DNA from: Verrucomicrobiota bacterium
GTDB lineage: Bacteria; Verrucomicrobiota; Verrucomicrobiia; Limisphaerales; SIBE01
Length of the DNA: 50,222 bases
Assembly: GCA_016209525.1 (NCBI GenBank)
Contig: JACQWK010000631.1
Span: forward strand, 1-50,222
Reading direction: 5' to 3'
Shown one piece after another: positions 7,902 through 16,487 of this stretch. The notes under the pieces are model-generated. The model made no database searches and was not told the origin of the DNA. It worked only from the letters and a program-made list of their open reading frames with translations. A program made the translations under genes and the position numbers. Position 1 is the stretch's first letter. Each line of letters begins with the position of its first letter.

Positions 7902-9308
7902 ATGAAGACAGGCACCCCAGTATCTCGAAGTGGACGGTTTAGCGCCGGCCCAGGCGATGATGTCGCCAGATTTACCGAGTCGGTTTCCTTCGATTGGCGG
8001 CTTTGGCGCTATGACATTCTGGGATCGATGGCCCACGCGACCATGCTCCAGAAAGTCGGCCTGCTGACCAAAAGCGAGCGCAACGCCATCGTGAAAGGCC
8101 TCGAAGCCATCGGCAAAGAGATTGCGGCAGGCAAGTTCCGCTGGCGCACCGAACTGGAAGACGTCCATATGAATATCGAAGCCGCCCTGACGCGGCGGGT
8201 TCCGGCTGGAGCGAAGTTGCACACGGGCCGCTCAAGGAATGATCAAGTCGCTCTCGACATGCGCCTTTGGCTCCGGGATGAATTAGCCGGGTTGGCCAAA
8301 GAACTCCGAGCCTTGCAGAAAGCGCTCGTCGATTTGGGCCAGAAAAACTCCAAGGTGATTATGCCCGGCTACACTCACTTGCAGCGGGCTCAACCGGTTT
8401 ATCTCGCGCACCATTTGCTGGCCTACGTGGAGATGTTCGAGCGCGACTACCAACGGCTTTCCGAATGCTTCCAGCGCGTGAACGTTTGCCCCTTGGGTAG
8501 CGGCGCAATCGCCGGCTCCACCTTGCCCTTGGATCGGGCGCTCGTCGCCAAACTGCTGGGCTTCGTCGATGCAAAAGGCCGGCCCAGGCTGACGCAGAAC
8601 TCGATGGACGCCGTGAGCGATCGGGATTTCGCCGTGGAATTTTGCGCGGTGGCGGCGCTCATCGCGATGCATCTCTCGCGGCTGGCGGAAGATTTGATCC
8701 TGTGGTCCACGGCTGAATTTGGGTTCATCAAGATTTCCGATGCCTACACCACGGGTTCGTCCCTCATGCCGCAAAAGAAGAATCCCGATGTCGCCGAACT
8801 CGCGCGCGGCAAGACCGGCCGCGTCTTCGGAAATTTGATGGCCTTGCTGACGCTTCTGAAGGGACTGCCGATGACGTACAACCGGGACTTGCAGGAAGAC
8901 AAAGAGCGGCTGTTCGACACAGCGGACACGGTGCGTTCCACGGTTCGCCTGATGGCCGCCATGCTTCCAAACATGACGATCAACGCCAAAGCCTGCTCGA
9001 GAGCGGCGGCCGATCCGGCGTTGCTCGCGACGGATTTAGTGGACGACCTGGTCCAGAAAGGCCGGCCTTTTCGCCAGGCGCACCACGTGGTGGGGAAACT
9101 TGTCGCGCTGGCCGAACGGCTGGCCAAGCCCTTGAATCAGCTCTCCGCCGATGAATTACGATCCGCGGATTCAGAACTGGGCGCAGAGGTTTTGGCGGTG
9201 TTTGACGTGCAGCGCGCGCTGGCGAGGCGAAAACTTGCTGGCTCCCCTGCACCAAAAGAAGTGACCGGGCAGTTGGAAAAATGGGGAAAAGCGCTCGGCG
9301 ACCGCTAA
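7902..9308 (+). CDS. argH: Argininosuccinate lyase
   Basis: Cytoplasmic enzyme splitting argininosuccinate into arginine and fumarate, the last step of arginine synthesis. The fumarase/aspartase superfamily signature GSSLMPQKKNPD lies at about 286-297 and holds the catalytic Ser loop. HTGRSRNDQVALDMRLW at about 107-123 and the TTH-equivalent YTHLQRAQP at about 157-165 are both present. With the start at ATG 7902 (MKTGTPVSRSGRF) the protein has 468 residues, the usual length; the ORF-track start at 7692 adds 70 residues read from repeats. The gene is monocistronic, flanked by repeats; argG lies 37 kb away at 46265. Confidence 0.96.
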   Translation: MKTGTPVSRSGRFSAGPGDDVARFTESVSFDWRLWRYDILGSMAHATMLQKVGLLTKSERNAIVKGLEAIGKEIAAGKFRWRTELEDVHMNIEAALTRRVPAGAKLHTGRSRNDQVALDMRLWLRDELAGLAKELRALQKALVDLGQKNSKVIMPGYTHLQRAQPVYLAHHLLAYVEMFERDYQRLSECFQRVNVCPLGSGAIAGSTLPLDRALVAKLLGFVDAKGRPRLTQNSMDAVSDRDFAVEFCAVAALIAMHLSRLAEDLILWSTAEFGFIKISDAYTTGSSLMPQKKNPDVAELARGKTGRVFGNLMALLTLLKGLPMTYNRDLQEDKERLFDTADTVRSTVRLMAAMLPNMTINAKACSRAAADPALLATDLVDDLVQKGRPFRQAHHVVGKLVALAERLAKPLNQLSADELRSADSELGAEVLAVFDVQRALARRKLAGSPAPKEVTGQLEKWGKALGDR

Positions 9309-9316
9309 TCGTGGCA

Positions 9317-9342
9317 GAGACGGATTCCACACCTTCCCTGAC
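9317..9342. repeat. Degenerate half-copy of family E
   Basis: AGACGGATTCCACACCTTCC followed by CTGACC matches, with a few changes, the right arm (read as complement) of the palindrome inserted in the DUF1549 gene at 15463-15544 (GGACGGATTCCACCCCGTCC, then CTGAC). It lies nine bases after the argH stop. The second arm is absent here. Confidence 0.45.
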
Positions 9343-9382
9343 CCTGAATTTGCGCGGCCTGCAATGAAGTTTAGTCTCATCT

Positions 9383-9420
9383 CCCTCACCTCGGCCCTCT
9401 CCCGGTGGGAAAGGGACAGG
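9383..9420. repeat. Family C hairpin, short copy
   Basis: CCCTCACCTCGGCCCTCTCC followed by CGGTGGGAAAGGGACAGG. This is a reduced, partly decayed member of the CCCTCTCCC/GGGAGAGGG family that recurs at 17647-17830, 19976-20110, 28410-28475, 39187-39250 and 41793-41935. It lies between argH and the propeller gene. Confidence 0.55.
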
Positions 9421-9562
9421 TTGTAGCGCGGACACCTTCATCTCCCCTTTTAGAAGAACTTCGTCCACGCGGAGGCGGGCATTCGAGCGCCAAACCGCCA
9501 AGCTGGGAATGCGAATTTGCATTCGCCATCGCATTGTGGCGGAACTTTGCTACACTCGCCGC

Positions 9563-10867
9563 ATGAGCGCCCGAATTCAAATGGACTTCTTTCCTTGCTT
9601 CCTTCGTTCATGCGTCACGGCTGCGTTGACTGCCAGTGTGATTAGCCTGCGAGCCGATAACTGGCCGGCCTGGCGTGGCCCGTTGGGCACCGGGATCAGC
9701 GAAGAGAAGAACCTGGCTCTGAAATGGAGCCCGACCGAGAATGTAAAGTGGCGCGTCGCGCTGCCCGAGCCCGGCAATTCCACGCCGATCGTTTGGGATG
9801 ACCGCGTTTTCGTCACGCAAGCGGTTGGAGAGCGCCGCACGCTCATGTGCTTCCATCGCGCCGAAGGCAAACTTCTCTGGCAGGAGGGCATCACCACGCG
9901 CCGGAAAGAACCCACGCACGGCACAAATCCCTATTGCTCGCCTTCCCCTGTGACGGACGGCGAGCGCGTCATCGTTTCTTTCGCCTCCGACGGTCTGTAT
10001 TGCTACGACTTCAGCGGCAAGGAACTTTGGCGCCGAGACGATTTGGGCGAACAGATTCACATCTGGGGCGGCGGCGTCTCGCCGGTGATCGACGGCAATC
10101 TTTGCTTTCTGAATTTTGGCCCAGGCGAGCGCACGATCCTCATCGCCGTGAACAAACATACCGGCCGGACCGTTTGGCAGAACCCTGAGCCAACCGGTTA
10201 TCGGCATCCCAAGGAAGGCGAGAAACCGGAACAGAGCAACACTTACATCGGCTCCTGGACCACGCCTGTCCTGATGAAGGTCGAAGGCAGGGATCAGTTG
10301 CTGATGAGCTGGCCGCGGCGCCTGGCTGCTTACGATCCGCAGTCGGGCCGCGAACTCTGGACTTGTTCCGGGCTCAACCCGTTGGTCTATACCTCGCCGA
10401 TCTATGCGGAGGGCATCGTGGTGTCCATGGGTGGATTCAATGGCATGACTATCGCCGTGCGCCCCGGCGGCAGCGGCGACATCACCGAATCGCGCCGGCT
10501 CTGGCATCTTCCGCGCACCAAACAGCGCATCGGATCGGGCGTCATTCACGACGGCCACATTTTCATTCATAACGACCCCGGCGTCGCCGAATGCTTTGAG
10601 TTGAAAACAGGCAAACTCGTTTGGGAAGAACGCTTGACTGGCCAAGGCAAATCCGGCGTGAACTGGTCTTCCGTCCTCCTGGCGGAGGGCCGGTGCTACA
10701 CGATCACGCAAGGCGGCGATTGCTTCGTGTTCAAAGCCAGTCCCCAATTCGAACGGCTCACCGTGAACTCGCTTGGCGAGCCGAGCAATTCATCGATCGC
10801 CCCTTCCAACGGCCAGCTCTTCATCCGCACGCATCGGGCGCTCTGGTGCATTGGAAAGACGCCGTAA
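9563..10867 (+). CDS. Secreted PQQ-type beta-propeller protein
   Basis: Exported protein of 434 residues built from PQQ-like propeller blades. After a signal peptide (DFFPCFLRSCVTAALTASVISL) comes DNWPAWRGPLGTGISEEKNL, the start typical of planctomycete/verrucomicrobial outer PQQ-binding-like repeat proteins. Blade motifs recur: AEGKLLWQEG, FSGKELWRRDDL, GRTVWQNPEP, SGRELWTCSG and TGKLVWEERL. No catalytic PQQ dehydrogenase residues are evident, so this is probably a binding or scaffold protein, not an enzyme. The start was placed at ATG 9563 (MSARIQMDFF); ATG 9581 is also possible, while the ORF-track start at 9509 would bury the signal peptide. Confidence 0.82.
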   Translation: MSARIQMDFFPCFLRSCVTAALTASVISLRADNWPAWRGPLGTGISEEKNLALKWSPTENVKWRVALPEPGNSTPIVWDDRVFVTQAVGERRTLMCFHRAEGKLLWQEGITTRRKEPTHGTNPYCSPSPVTDGERVIVSFASDGLYCYDFSGKELWRRDDLGEQIHIWGGGVSPVIDGNLCFLNFGPGERTILIAVNKHTGRTVWQNPEPTGYRHPKEGEKPEQSNTYIGSWTTPVLMKVEGRDQLLMSWPRRLAAYDPQSGRELWTCSGLNPLVYTSPIYAEGIVVSMGGFNGMTIAVRPGGSGDITESRRLWHLPRTKQRIGSGVIHDGHIFIHNDPGVAECFELKTGKLVWEERLTGQGKSGVNWSSVLLAEGRCYTITQGGDCFVFKASPQFERLTVNSLGEPSNSSIAPSNGQLFIRTHRALWCIGKTP

Positions 10868-10909
10868 GCCGTCAGGCGCAATCAATCAGCAGTCAGCCGC
10901 TCTCTCCAT

Positions 10910-11012
10910 GAACCAACCCACCCCTGCGCCGCTCCCAGGAGGGGAAGTTGCTTCGGCTGCACGGTGCGTAGCTCCCCTCCTTCGGAGGGGTACGGGGGTG
11001 GGTTCACGGTTC
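10910..11012. repeat. Inverted repeat related to family C
   Basis: Outer arms GAACCAACCCACCCCTG and GGGGGTGGGTTCACGGTTCC enclose an inner pair, TCCCAGGAGGGGAAG and GCTCCCCTCCTTCGGAGGGG. The layout (outer inverted arms around inner hairpins) matches family C, but the sequence differs. It fills most of the gap between the convergent propeller and STAS genes and could stop transcription from both sides. Confidence 0.6.
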
Positions 11013-11127
11013 CAAGGCACGCCCTTTGAGCTTGGAGGCTCTCCATGAACCTCAAGGCGGGGCGAGACTCCTGAGCTGAGGATTGCAGGCAACTAACCGG
11101 CTTCGCGCGAAATTGTCCGGACCGCCC

Positions 11128-11658
11128 TCAAGAGGCCCCCTCTTTGAGTTTCTTCAGATCTTCGGCCAGGAACTGCGCGACGTCCTTGAATTTGGGAATA
11201 TTCTCAGGATTGACCGCCATCAAGAGCTGATGAGCTTCCAGGCATGTTTTCGAAATCTCCTCCCGGCTCGCCGCGACTTCCGAGGCTGGGGAAGGTTCGA
11301 GCGTCGCTTCGGCGGGATTGCCGCCGCTGGTGATGGTGAAGAGATGCACGACTCCGAGGTTGTCCAATAAATCGGCCACGCGCTGGTTCGGATTGAGGAG
11401 TTGCAGGCAGAACGCGCCGGTGGCTGCCGGAGGCTCCACCGAATTCAGCACGACACCCACCAGCACGCCGAGGAACGTGCTGTCCATCGTGCTGCAGGCG
11501 CCTAGATCGACGACGAAGTTGTGGAAACCGCTGCTGCGCAAGTCGGCCGCCAGGGTTTTGAAGGGGACACTCGACGCGACGTTGGCTCGTCCGACGATCT
11601 TCAAGAACGCGACACGATCCGTGACGGCGACCAGCAGATTGGAAGGAGGTTGATTCAT
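11128..11658 (-). CDS. STAS domain protein (anti-sigma factor antagonist-like)
   Basis: A 176-residue soluble protein. Residues about 8-110 form a STAS domain: VTDRVAFLKIVGRAN, then VVDLGACSTMDSTFLGVLVG with the phosphorylatable Ser at about 60, as in SpoIIAA/RsbV proteins. The tail (about 120-176) is charged and helical (EEISKTCLEAHQLLMAVNPE), not usual for a minimal STAS protein, and may be a docking segment. It is the last of three minus-strand genes, 62 bases after holA. Its partner switch kinase or phosphatase is not in the window. The role is inferred from the domain only. Confidence 0.82.
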   Translation of the reverse strand: MNQPPSNLLVAVTDRVAFLKIVGRANVASSVPFKTLAADLRSSGFHNFVVDLGACSTMDSTFLGVLVGVVLNSVEPPAATGAFCLQLLNPNQRVADLLDNLGVVHLFTITSGGNPAEATLEPSPASEVAASREEISKTCLEAHQLLMAVNPENIPKFKDVAQFLAEDLKKLKEGAS

Positions 11659-11720
11659 CGTTCCATGGAACTTCGCGGCGTTCGCGTGGGGCGGCCGGGC
11701 GCCTTACGCGACAGTCCATC

Positions 11721-12878
11721 TCATCGGGGCTGCGGGTGGGGGGGCGATTCGGCCGAGCGGCTCACAATTTGGACAACGGACTGCTGCAATACCATCGCTT
11801 CATCGAGGCCGCTGAAGACCAGGCGCTGATTGCACTGGAGCAGGATTTCCATGGCGCGAATCAGTTCCTGTTGGGTGTAATTTCGGGCGTGTTCCTGCGC
11901 CTTGAAAAGCACGTAGGGATTCATGGCCAGCGGATTGAATCGTTTGTCTTCGGGAAACGCATCGGCCGGGACGCGCTCCAACTGCACCTTGAACCGCGGG
12001 TAATCGGATTCCGCTTTGATCCAGCCTTCGTCGAGCATTTCCCTCAGAAAGATCATCCCGCGGACCTTGCTGATCAATCCGTAGAGCAAACCGATCTCCG
12101 ATTGCTGCCGGTCTGTTTGCATCTCCCAAAGCTCGTCGTCCAAGGCCCGCAGCAGCCGGGGTAAATCGCGGGCGCCCAGCGCGTCTCCCAGCGCAAAGGC
12201 CCGGCTGTGCTTGTTGCGCGAAACGACAGCCTCCACATCCTCCACCTGGATGACCGGGCGGTCTCCGGCGTAGAGGGCGAGCTTTTCGACTTCGCTGTGG
12301 AGTTGGCGCGCATTGGGTCCGACCAATGCCAGCAAACGGCCGACCGCTTCGTGAGTGACCTGTTTTTTCAGGGCTCTCATCCGGAGCCGGACCATGTTCT
12401 CCGCCTCGGAGGACCAGTTGCGATCTTCCATCGTCCAAGCGGCGAAGTTTTCGACGGGCCCGAGTTTTTCCAGAGTTTTGTAGAAGGTTTTTCGCTTGTC
12501 CACCTTGCCGGCGGAAATCAGAAGACGGACGCCATTCCAAGAGAAGTTTTTCAATTCCCGAGCCAGCGCGCCGAGCGCTTCGGTCACGGCCTGGGAGTTG
12601 GCCGTCCTTTCGTCGCCGAGGAAGCTGCAATTTTGTAGCCAGACCACTTTACCGCTGCCGAAGAACGGGAGGGTTTGCAGAGCTTCCCGAAGTTTTCGGA
12701 GCGCCGCCAACGCTTCGCCCCCCTGCGTGACACTCGCGTCGATGATCTCATGATCCAGCCCGGGCCACTCTGCGCACCATTGCTGGAAAATCTGACGGGC
12801 TCGTTGTTTGACTGAGAAATCGTCGTCGCCGCAAACCAGGGCGACGGGCGATTTGAGGGTAGCGTCGTCCGAGGCCAT
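11721..12878 (-). CDS. holA: DNA polymerase III subunit delta
   Basis: Clamp-loader delta subunit, which opens the sliding clamp during replication. The protein has 385 residues, in the family range. ALVCGDDDFSVKQRARQIF near the start replaces the P-loop region of AAA+ relatives, as expected for delta, which does not bind ATP productively. GSGKVVWLQNCSFL (about 74-87) and LVGPNARQLHSEVEKLALY (about 183-201) match family blocks, the latter being the LLxLVGxDLxxLxxELEKL signature. Four bases separate it from the upstream bifunctional-nuclease-like gene, so they are probably co-transcribed. Confidence 0.9.
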   Translation of the reverse strand: MASDDATLKSPVALVCGDDDFSVKQRARQIFQQWCAEWPGLDHEIIDASVTQGGEALAALRKLREALQTLPFFGSGKVVWLQNCSFLGDERTANSQAVTEALGALARELKNFSWNGVRLLISAGKVDKRKTFYKTLEKLGPVENFAAWTMEDRNWSSEAENMVRLRMRALKKQVTHEAVGRLLALVGPNARQLHSEVEKLALYAGDRPVIQVEDVEAVVSRNKHSRAFALGDALGARDLPRLLRALDDELWEMQTDRQQSEIGLLYGLISKVRGMIFLREMLDEGWIKAESDYPRFKVQLERVPADAFPEDKRFNPLAMNPYVLFKAQEHARNYTQQELIRAMEILLQCNQRLVFSGLDEAMVLQQSVVQIVSRSAESPPHPQPR

Positions 12879-12882
12879 TTAC

Positions 12883-13335
12883 TTAGGCCATTTCGCCTCC
12901 ATTCTCGTTGATCCGCTCGAGGATCTCGGACATGTCTTCGACTTGTTCGAACAATGAGGCGGAGACGTAAATGGGTCTTTTCTGGGCCGAAGCGATGGCG
13001 AGGCAATCGCTCGGACGGGCGTCGATCTCAACGATCTTGCGGCCCAGTTCGTTTTGTTGCTGCAGGATCAGGCGGGCGTAATAAGTGGAGTTTCTCAACT
13101 CGGTAATGACCACTCGCTCGACCGAGATGTTAAACCCTTTGAGAACATTCGTGATGAGATCGTGCGTCAGCGGCCGCTCCTTGGGTGTGTCGCGCAGAAA
13201 CATGCCGATGATGGCGCCCATGTTGTGTTCGACTTGGATGACAAACACCTTTTGCTCGTTGCCAACAAAAATGGCGCAGCCGCTGTTCGCCGGCAGGATT
13301 CCACGGATGGCAATAGGCACTACATCTCGGTTCAT
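12883..13335 (-). CDS. Bifunctional nuclease family protein (DUF151)
   Basis: A 150-residue cytoplasmic protein of the BFN/DUF151 family. Blocks seen: VFVIQVEHNMGAIIGMFL (about 31-48), RPLTHDLITNVLKG (54-67), the core YYARLILQQ (85-93), and IDARPSDCLAIA (104-115), the hallmark R-P-S-D-x-x-A-[IL]-A. The tail is acidic and helical. The ORF track extends it to 477 residues by reading upstream sequence antisense to the heptose gene; the real start is ATG 13335 (MNRDVVPIAI). It heads the three-gene unit with holA and the STAS gene. Nuclease activity has been described for some relatives, but the cellular role is unsettled. Confidence 0.88.
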   Translation of the reverse strand: MNRDVVPIAIRGILPANSGCAIFVGNEQKVFVIQVEHNMGAIIGMFLRDTPKERPLTHDLITNVLKGFNISVERVVITELRNSTYYARLILQQQNELGRKIVEIDARPSDCLAIASAQKRPIYVSASLFEQVEDMSEILERINENGGEMA

Positions 13336-13415
13336 GCTGGAAGTGTAGGTCGAGAGCGTGAAAAAACAAGTCTTGGTTGGTTCGCCTTCCAGTTCATCCT
13401 GAAGTTGTCGGTGCG

Positions 13416-13572
13416 ATTCGTAGCGGCGGGCGTCCTGCCTGCCGTGGAGTCCGGCATCCTGCCCGGCGGAGCTTGGCCATAAACCCGAGGCGGCTTTGGT
13501 CTTTCGCGCTGCGGTCCAGGCGGCAAGATGCGCGCCCTTTACGGCTGCCAGGATAGCTGCCGCTACGAGGCC
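13416..13572. repeat. Family A' element with inverted ends
   Basis: The left end TCGTAGCGGCGGGCGTCCTG is mirrored by the right end, which reads TCGTAGCGGCAGCTATCCTG on the other strand. Inner text includes CGGCATCCTGCCCGGCGG. A relative lies at 34924-35062 (GTAGCGGCAGGCGTCCTCGC). It fills most of the 324-base divergent gap between the nuclease-like and heptose genes, and the first residues of the ORF-track heptose protein are read from its right end. Confidence 0.6.
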
Positions 13573-13659
13573 GCCGACCATTCGGAGATGCGCGGAACTC
13601 TGGCAACCTGCCCAGATTGCGGTTGCCAGGGCCGGTTCTCCAGGCCCAAGATTCTGCCT

Positions 13660-14142
13660 GTGGACTTCCACAAAAAGATTCTTCGCCTTGAGGAGCTGGC
13701 GGCCTGGCGCGCCGGCTTGCGTGACTCCGTCAAGAAACTGGTCGTGACGAACGGTTGCTTTGACCTGATCCACATCGGCCACGTCACATACCTCCAAGCC
13801 GCCCGGGGCCAGGGCGATGCGCTCTTGGTCGGGCTCAACGGCGACGCCTCGGTTCGCGCGTTGAAAGGTCCGGGACGCCCCATCAATTCCGAAGGGGACC
13901 GCGCGGGCGTCCTGGCCGCCTTGGAGTCGGTGGACGCGGTTTGCATATTTCCGGAGGATCGAGCCACAGCCTTCCTCCGGCTGGCCAAGCCCGATATCTA
14001 CGTCAAAGGCGGCGATTATACCCCTGAAACGCTGAACGCGGAGGAACGCTCCGCGGTCGAAAGCGGCGGCGGGAGGATTGTCATCGTGCCTGTTGTTCCG
14101 GGGAAATCCACCACGAGGCTGTTGCAGAGACTCGCTCAGTGA
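13660..14142 (+). CDS. rfaE2: D-glycero-beta-D-manno-heptose 1-phosphate adenylyltransferase
   Basis: Transfers AMP to heptose 1-phosphate to make ADP-heptose for the lipopolysaccharide core; equivalent to the C-terminal domain of HldE. TNGCFDLIHIGH (30-41) carries the HxGH nucleotidyltransferase motif, followed by VGLNGDASVRALKGPGRPIN and VKGGDYTPETL, both diagnostic. GKSTTRL near the C-terminus is the late nucleotide-binding motif. The start is uncertain: GTG 13660 gives VDFHKKILRLEEL, matching how stand-alone enzymes begin (160 aa); the ORF-track start at 13528 adds residues from a repeat. No kinase-domain partner is in the window. The 3' end overlaps the convergent DUF1549 gene by seven bases. 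Confidence 0.88.
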   Translation: MDFHKKILRLEELAAWRAGLRDSVKKLVVTNGCFDLIHIGHVTYLQAARGQGDALLVGLNGDASVRALKGPGRPINSEGDRAGVLAALESVDAVCIFPEDRATAFLRLAKPDIYVKGGDYTPETLNAEERSAVESGGGRIVIVPVVPGKSTTRLLQRLAQ

Positions 14143-16487
14143 TTGAACGCGAACTCGCGGGAATTGAGCAGCGCCCAGTGCAAGTCCTCGAGTGCTGTCT
14201 GCTTGTTCGCCGCGCCGGCCAGCACCTCTTCGCCGTAGCGCAGCTCCTGTTCGTTCGGGAACCGGCTCAAGACCGCGAGGTAAAGCTCCTCGACTATCTT
14301 TTTTGCATTTTCGCATTGAATGAGCAATCGATTCGCTATCCCTCGACGGAGTTTGTCGTCAAGGCTCGAGCTATTGATGAGATGGAGCGCTTGGGACAGC
14401 CCGCCGCCAAAACGCGACGAGTTTTCGCAGCTCACTTCCCGAGGACAGCGCCCGAAAACGTCCAGCGAGTAAGACGAGATCTGCGCATCGACGAGCTCCA
14501 CCGCGCGGGTCCCCGCGGGATAGCCGGAATATTGATCGGCAACTTCGGACGCTTGGGCGATCGCGTCGGCCAACACAGGGCCGCTGAGAGGCTTGAGCAG
14601 AGCATGGGAGAAGAACCGATCGTCCCGGCGGTTGGCCCCGTTCGACCGGGCGGAAAGCTGGTAAGTCCGCGAGGACACGATGACCCGGATCAAGCCCCTC
14701 AAATCGCACCCCTCGGCGATGAAATACTCAGCCAGAGCGTCGAGCAAACGCGGATTCGAAGGGGGATTCGTGACTCTCATGTCGTCCGGCGGCTCGACCA
14801 GGCCGCGGCCCATCAACTGCTTCCACACCCGATTGACGAAGGACCGCGCGAACTGACGGTTCTCCGGCGAGGTGATCCATTGGGCGAGCGCGAATCGTCG
14901 GTCGCTTGCGGACGCCTGGGCCATCGCGAAATCACCCAGCGGTTTCGGCGTGAGATTCTGGCCGGTCTTTGGATGCGGCACTTCACCGTGATCCTTGACC
15001 AACACTCTCTTGCCATCGTCATCGGTTCGGGCGAAGTAGGCGGCAAAGCGGTGATAATCCTCTTGGGTCCAGCCCGCAAACGGATGCGTGTGGCACCGCG
15101 CACAAGCGATCTGAATGCCCAGAAACGTGCGGCTGGCGAACTCACCCATGTCCCGAGCATCCCGCGTGAGCCGGTGGAAATTGGCGGGACCGTTGGTCGT
15201 GTAATCGCCCTGCGCGGTGAGGAGCGCAAACGCCAGACGATCCACCGGCGTGTTCCGCGAAATCTGCTCGCGCAACCATGAATAATAGGCTCGGGCCGGG
15301 ATGTCGCCCAAGCGCTTGGAGTTCACCAGCAGCAAATCCGCCAGTTTCAGCGTCCAAAAGTCGATGAACTCCGTGCTGGCCAGAAGGCGTTCAAGCACTC
15401 TCTGGCGCCGGTCCTGGAGAGCCTTCAATTCAAAATCGACGCGCCGCGCGACTTGTAAGCCGGCAGGAACGCGTTCCACCGCGTCCCTGACTTCTCTCTG
15501 CGAGCGGCCGACGAAGTCAGGGACGGGGTGGAATCCGTCCCTACCAAGTTTGTGGAACGTCTCGCTTGACGCACCGACGGGCGGGCTTGGAGGGCGCGTG
15601 AGGAACGCTCGAGCCTCCGCGGCGTGAGGCAATCGGCCCGCGACATCAAGATACACTCTCCGGAGGAACTCGCTCTCCTCGCAAAGAGCGGAGGGCGGGA
15701 TTCGAATCCGCCGGAGTTCGGCGATGACGTGCTCGTCGATGAAGTTGAAAGGCTGGAATGCAGCCGCGGACAGCGTGTCCGGCCCGAACGGAGCGCCAAT
15801 GCGCACCGCCGTCACTTGGCCCGAGTAACGCACCATGATCGAGGTGAGGCCCGGCTGCTTGACAGTCGCGAGACCGGACTCATCAACGTCGGCGATCGCA
15901 TCGTCGTTGGAGCTGAAAAGCGTATGTGCGGTCACCTCCTCCAGGGTTCCGTCCGTAAGACTTGCCGTCACCCGAAGCCGCACCGATTGCCCCGGTTCTT
16001 CCACCAACAGGTCGCTGGGTTCGACTTGGATCGCGTGCACGCGAAGTTCTCTCGGACCATAGGGCGCGCCGGCCGCGAGCCAGCCGAGCAGAGTGTCGTA
16101 ATCCGCCGAATCTTTGAGAATCCTCCGCCCGCCTTTGTGCCGAAGCTCCCGCGTTGGCTTCCGCAGCAGCAGACTGGCCGGCGGCTGGTCGAGGTCGATC
16201 CGCCGGCCTTCAAGTTCCCGGGTAATCATTTCGTAATCCTGGTCCGGGTCGTAACCCAGCAGGCTGAGCCGGAATCCCCCTTGGCCAACGGCGGCTCCAT
16301 GACAGGCGCCCGCATTGCAGCCGGCTTTCGTGAGAATGGGCAAAATGCGGGTGGGAAAATCCAAACGAGCCCCTGGCCGGGCGATCTCTCTTGCGGCGCC
16401 GGCCGCAAACGCCGGTGGCTCGACGGCAGAAAGTGAAAGGACGATGAAAACGCCGCAGCACCGGCGAATTGGCCTCCAGCGCGTCAT
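14136..16487 (-). CDS. Secreted DUF1549/DUF1553 protein with cytochrome-like motif
   Basis: A 783-residue exported protein of the planctomycete/verrucomicrobial type. After a signal peptide (VFIVLSLSAVEPPAFA) it has a PSCyt1-like region with GCNAGACHG (C57, C62, H63), a possible heme attachment site. A Big2/Ig-like domain follows (about 150-230), then DUF1549 (about 245-460, FIDEHVIAELRRIRIPP and TEFIDFWTLKLADLL), CARCHTHPF at about 464-472 as a second heme-like motif, and DUF1553 (about 530-770, FARSFVNRVWKQLMGRGLVEP). Inside DUF1549, about residues 300-355 have no counterpart in the family as I know it and coincide with a palindromic repeat (15463-15544). The start overlaps the upstream redoxin-like gene by four bases. 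The function is unknown. Confidence 0.88.
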   Translation of the reverse strand: MTRWRPIRRCCGVFIVLSLSAVEPPAFAAGAAREIARPGARLDFPTRILPILTKAGCNAGACHGAAVGQGGFRLSLLGYDPDQDYEMITRELEGRRIDLDQPPASLLLRKPTRELRHKGGRRILKDSADYDTLLGWLAAGAPYGPRELRVHAIQVEPSDLLVEEPGQSVRLRVTASLTDGTLEEVTAHTLFSSNDDAIADVDESGLATVKQPGLTSIMVRYSGQVTAVRIGAPFGPDTLSAAAFQPFNFIDEHVIAELRRIRIPPSALCEESEFLRRVYLDVAGRLPHAAEARAFLTRPPSPPVGASSETFHKLGRDGFHPVPDFVGRSQREVRDAVERVPAGLQVARRVDFELKALQDRRQRVLERLLASTEFIDFWTLKLADLLLVNSKRLGDIPARAYYSWLREQISRNTPVDRLAFALLTAQGDYTTNGPANFHRLTRDARDMGEFASRTFLGIQIACARCHTHPFAGWTQEDYHRFAAYFARTDDDGKRVLVKDHGEVPHPKTGQNLTPKPLGDFAMAQASASDRRFALAQWITSPENRQFARSFVNRVWKQLMGRGLVEPPDDMRVTNPPSNPRLLDALAEYFIAEGCDLRGLIRVIVSSRTYQLSARSNGANRRDDRFFSHALLKPLSGPVLADAIAQASEVADQYSGYPAGTRAVELVDAQISSYSLDVFGRCPREVSCENSSRFGGGLSQALHLINSSSLDDKLRRGIANRLLIQCENAKKIVEELYLAVLSRFPNEQELRYGEEVLAGAANKQTALEDLHWALLNSREFAFNH
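15463..15544. repeat. Family E palindromic element inside a coding region
   Basis: Arms 15463-15494 and 15513-15544 (32 bases each) are inverted complements with 27 of 32 positions matching, around an 18-base loop. The inner part is TCCCTGACTTC against GAAGTCAGGGA. It lies within the DUF1549 reading frame on the minus strand and is translated as part of GRDGFHPVPDFVGRSQREV. No frameshift or stop results. A decayed half-copy lies at 9317-9342, outside any gene, which shows the element is dispersed. Confidence 0.85.
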
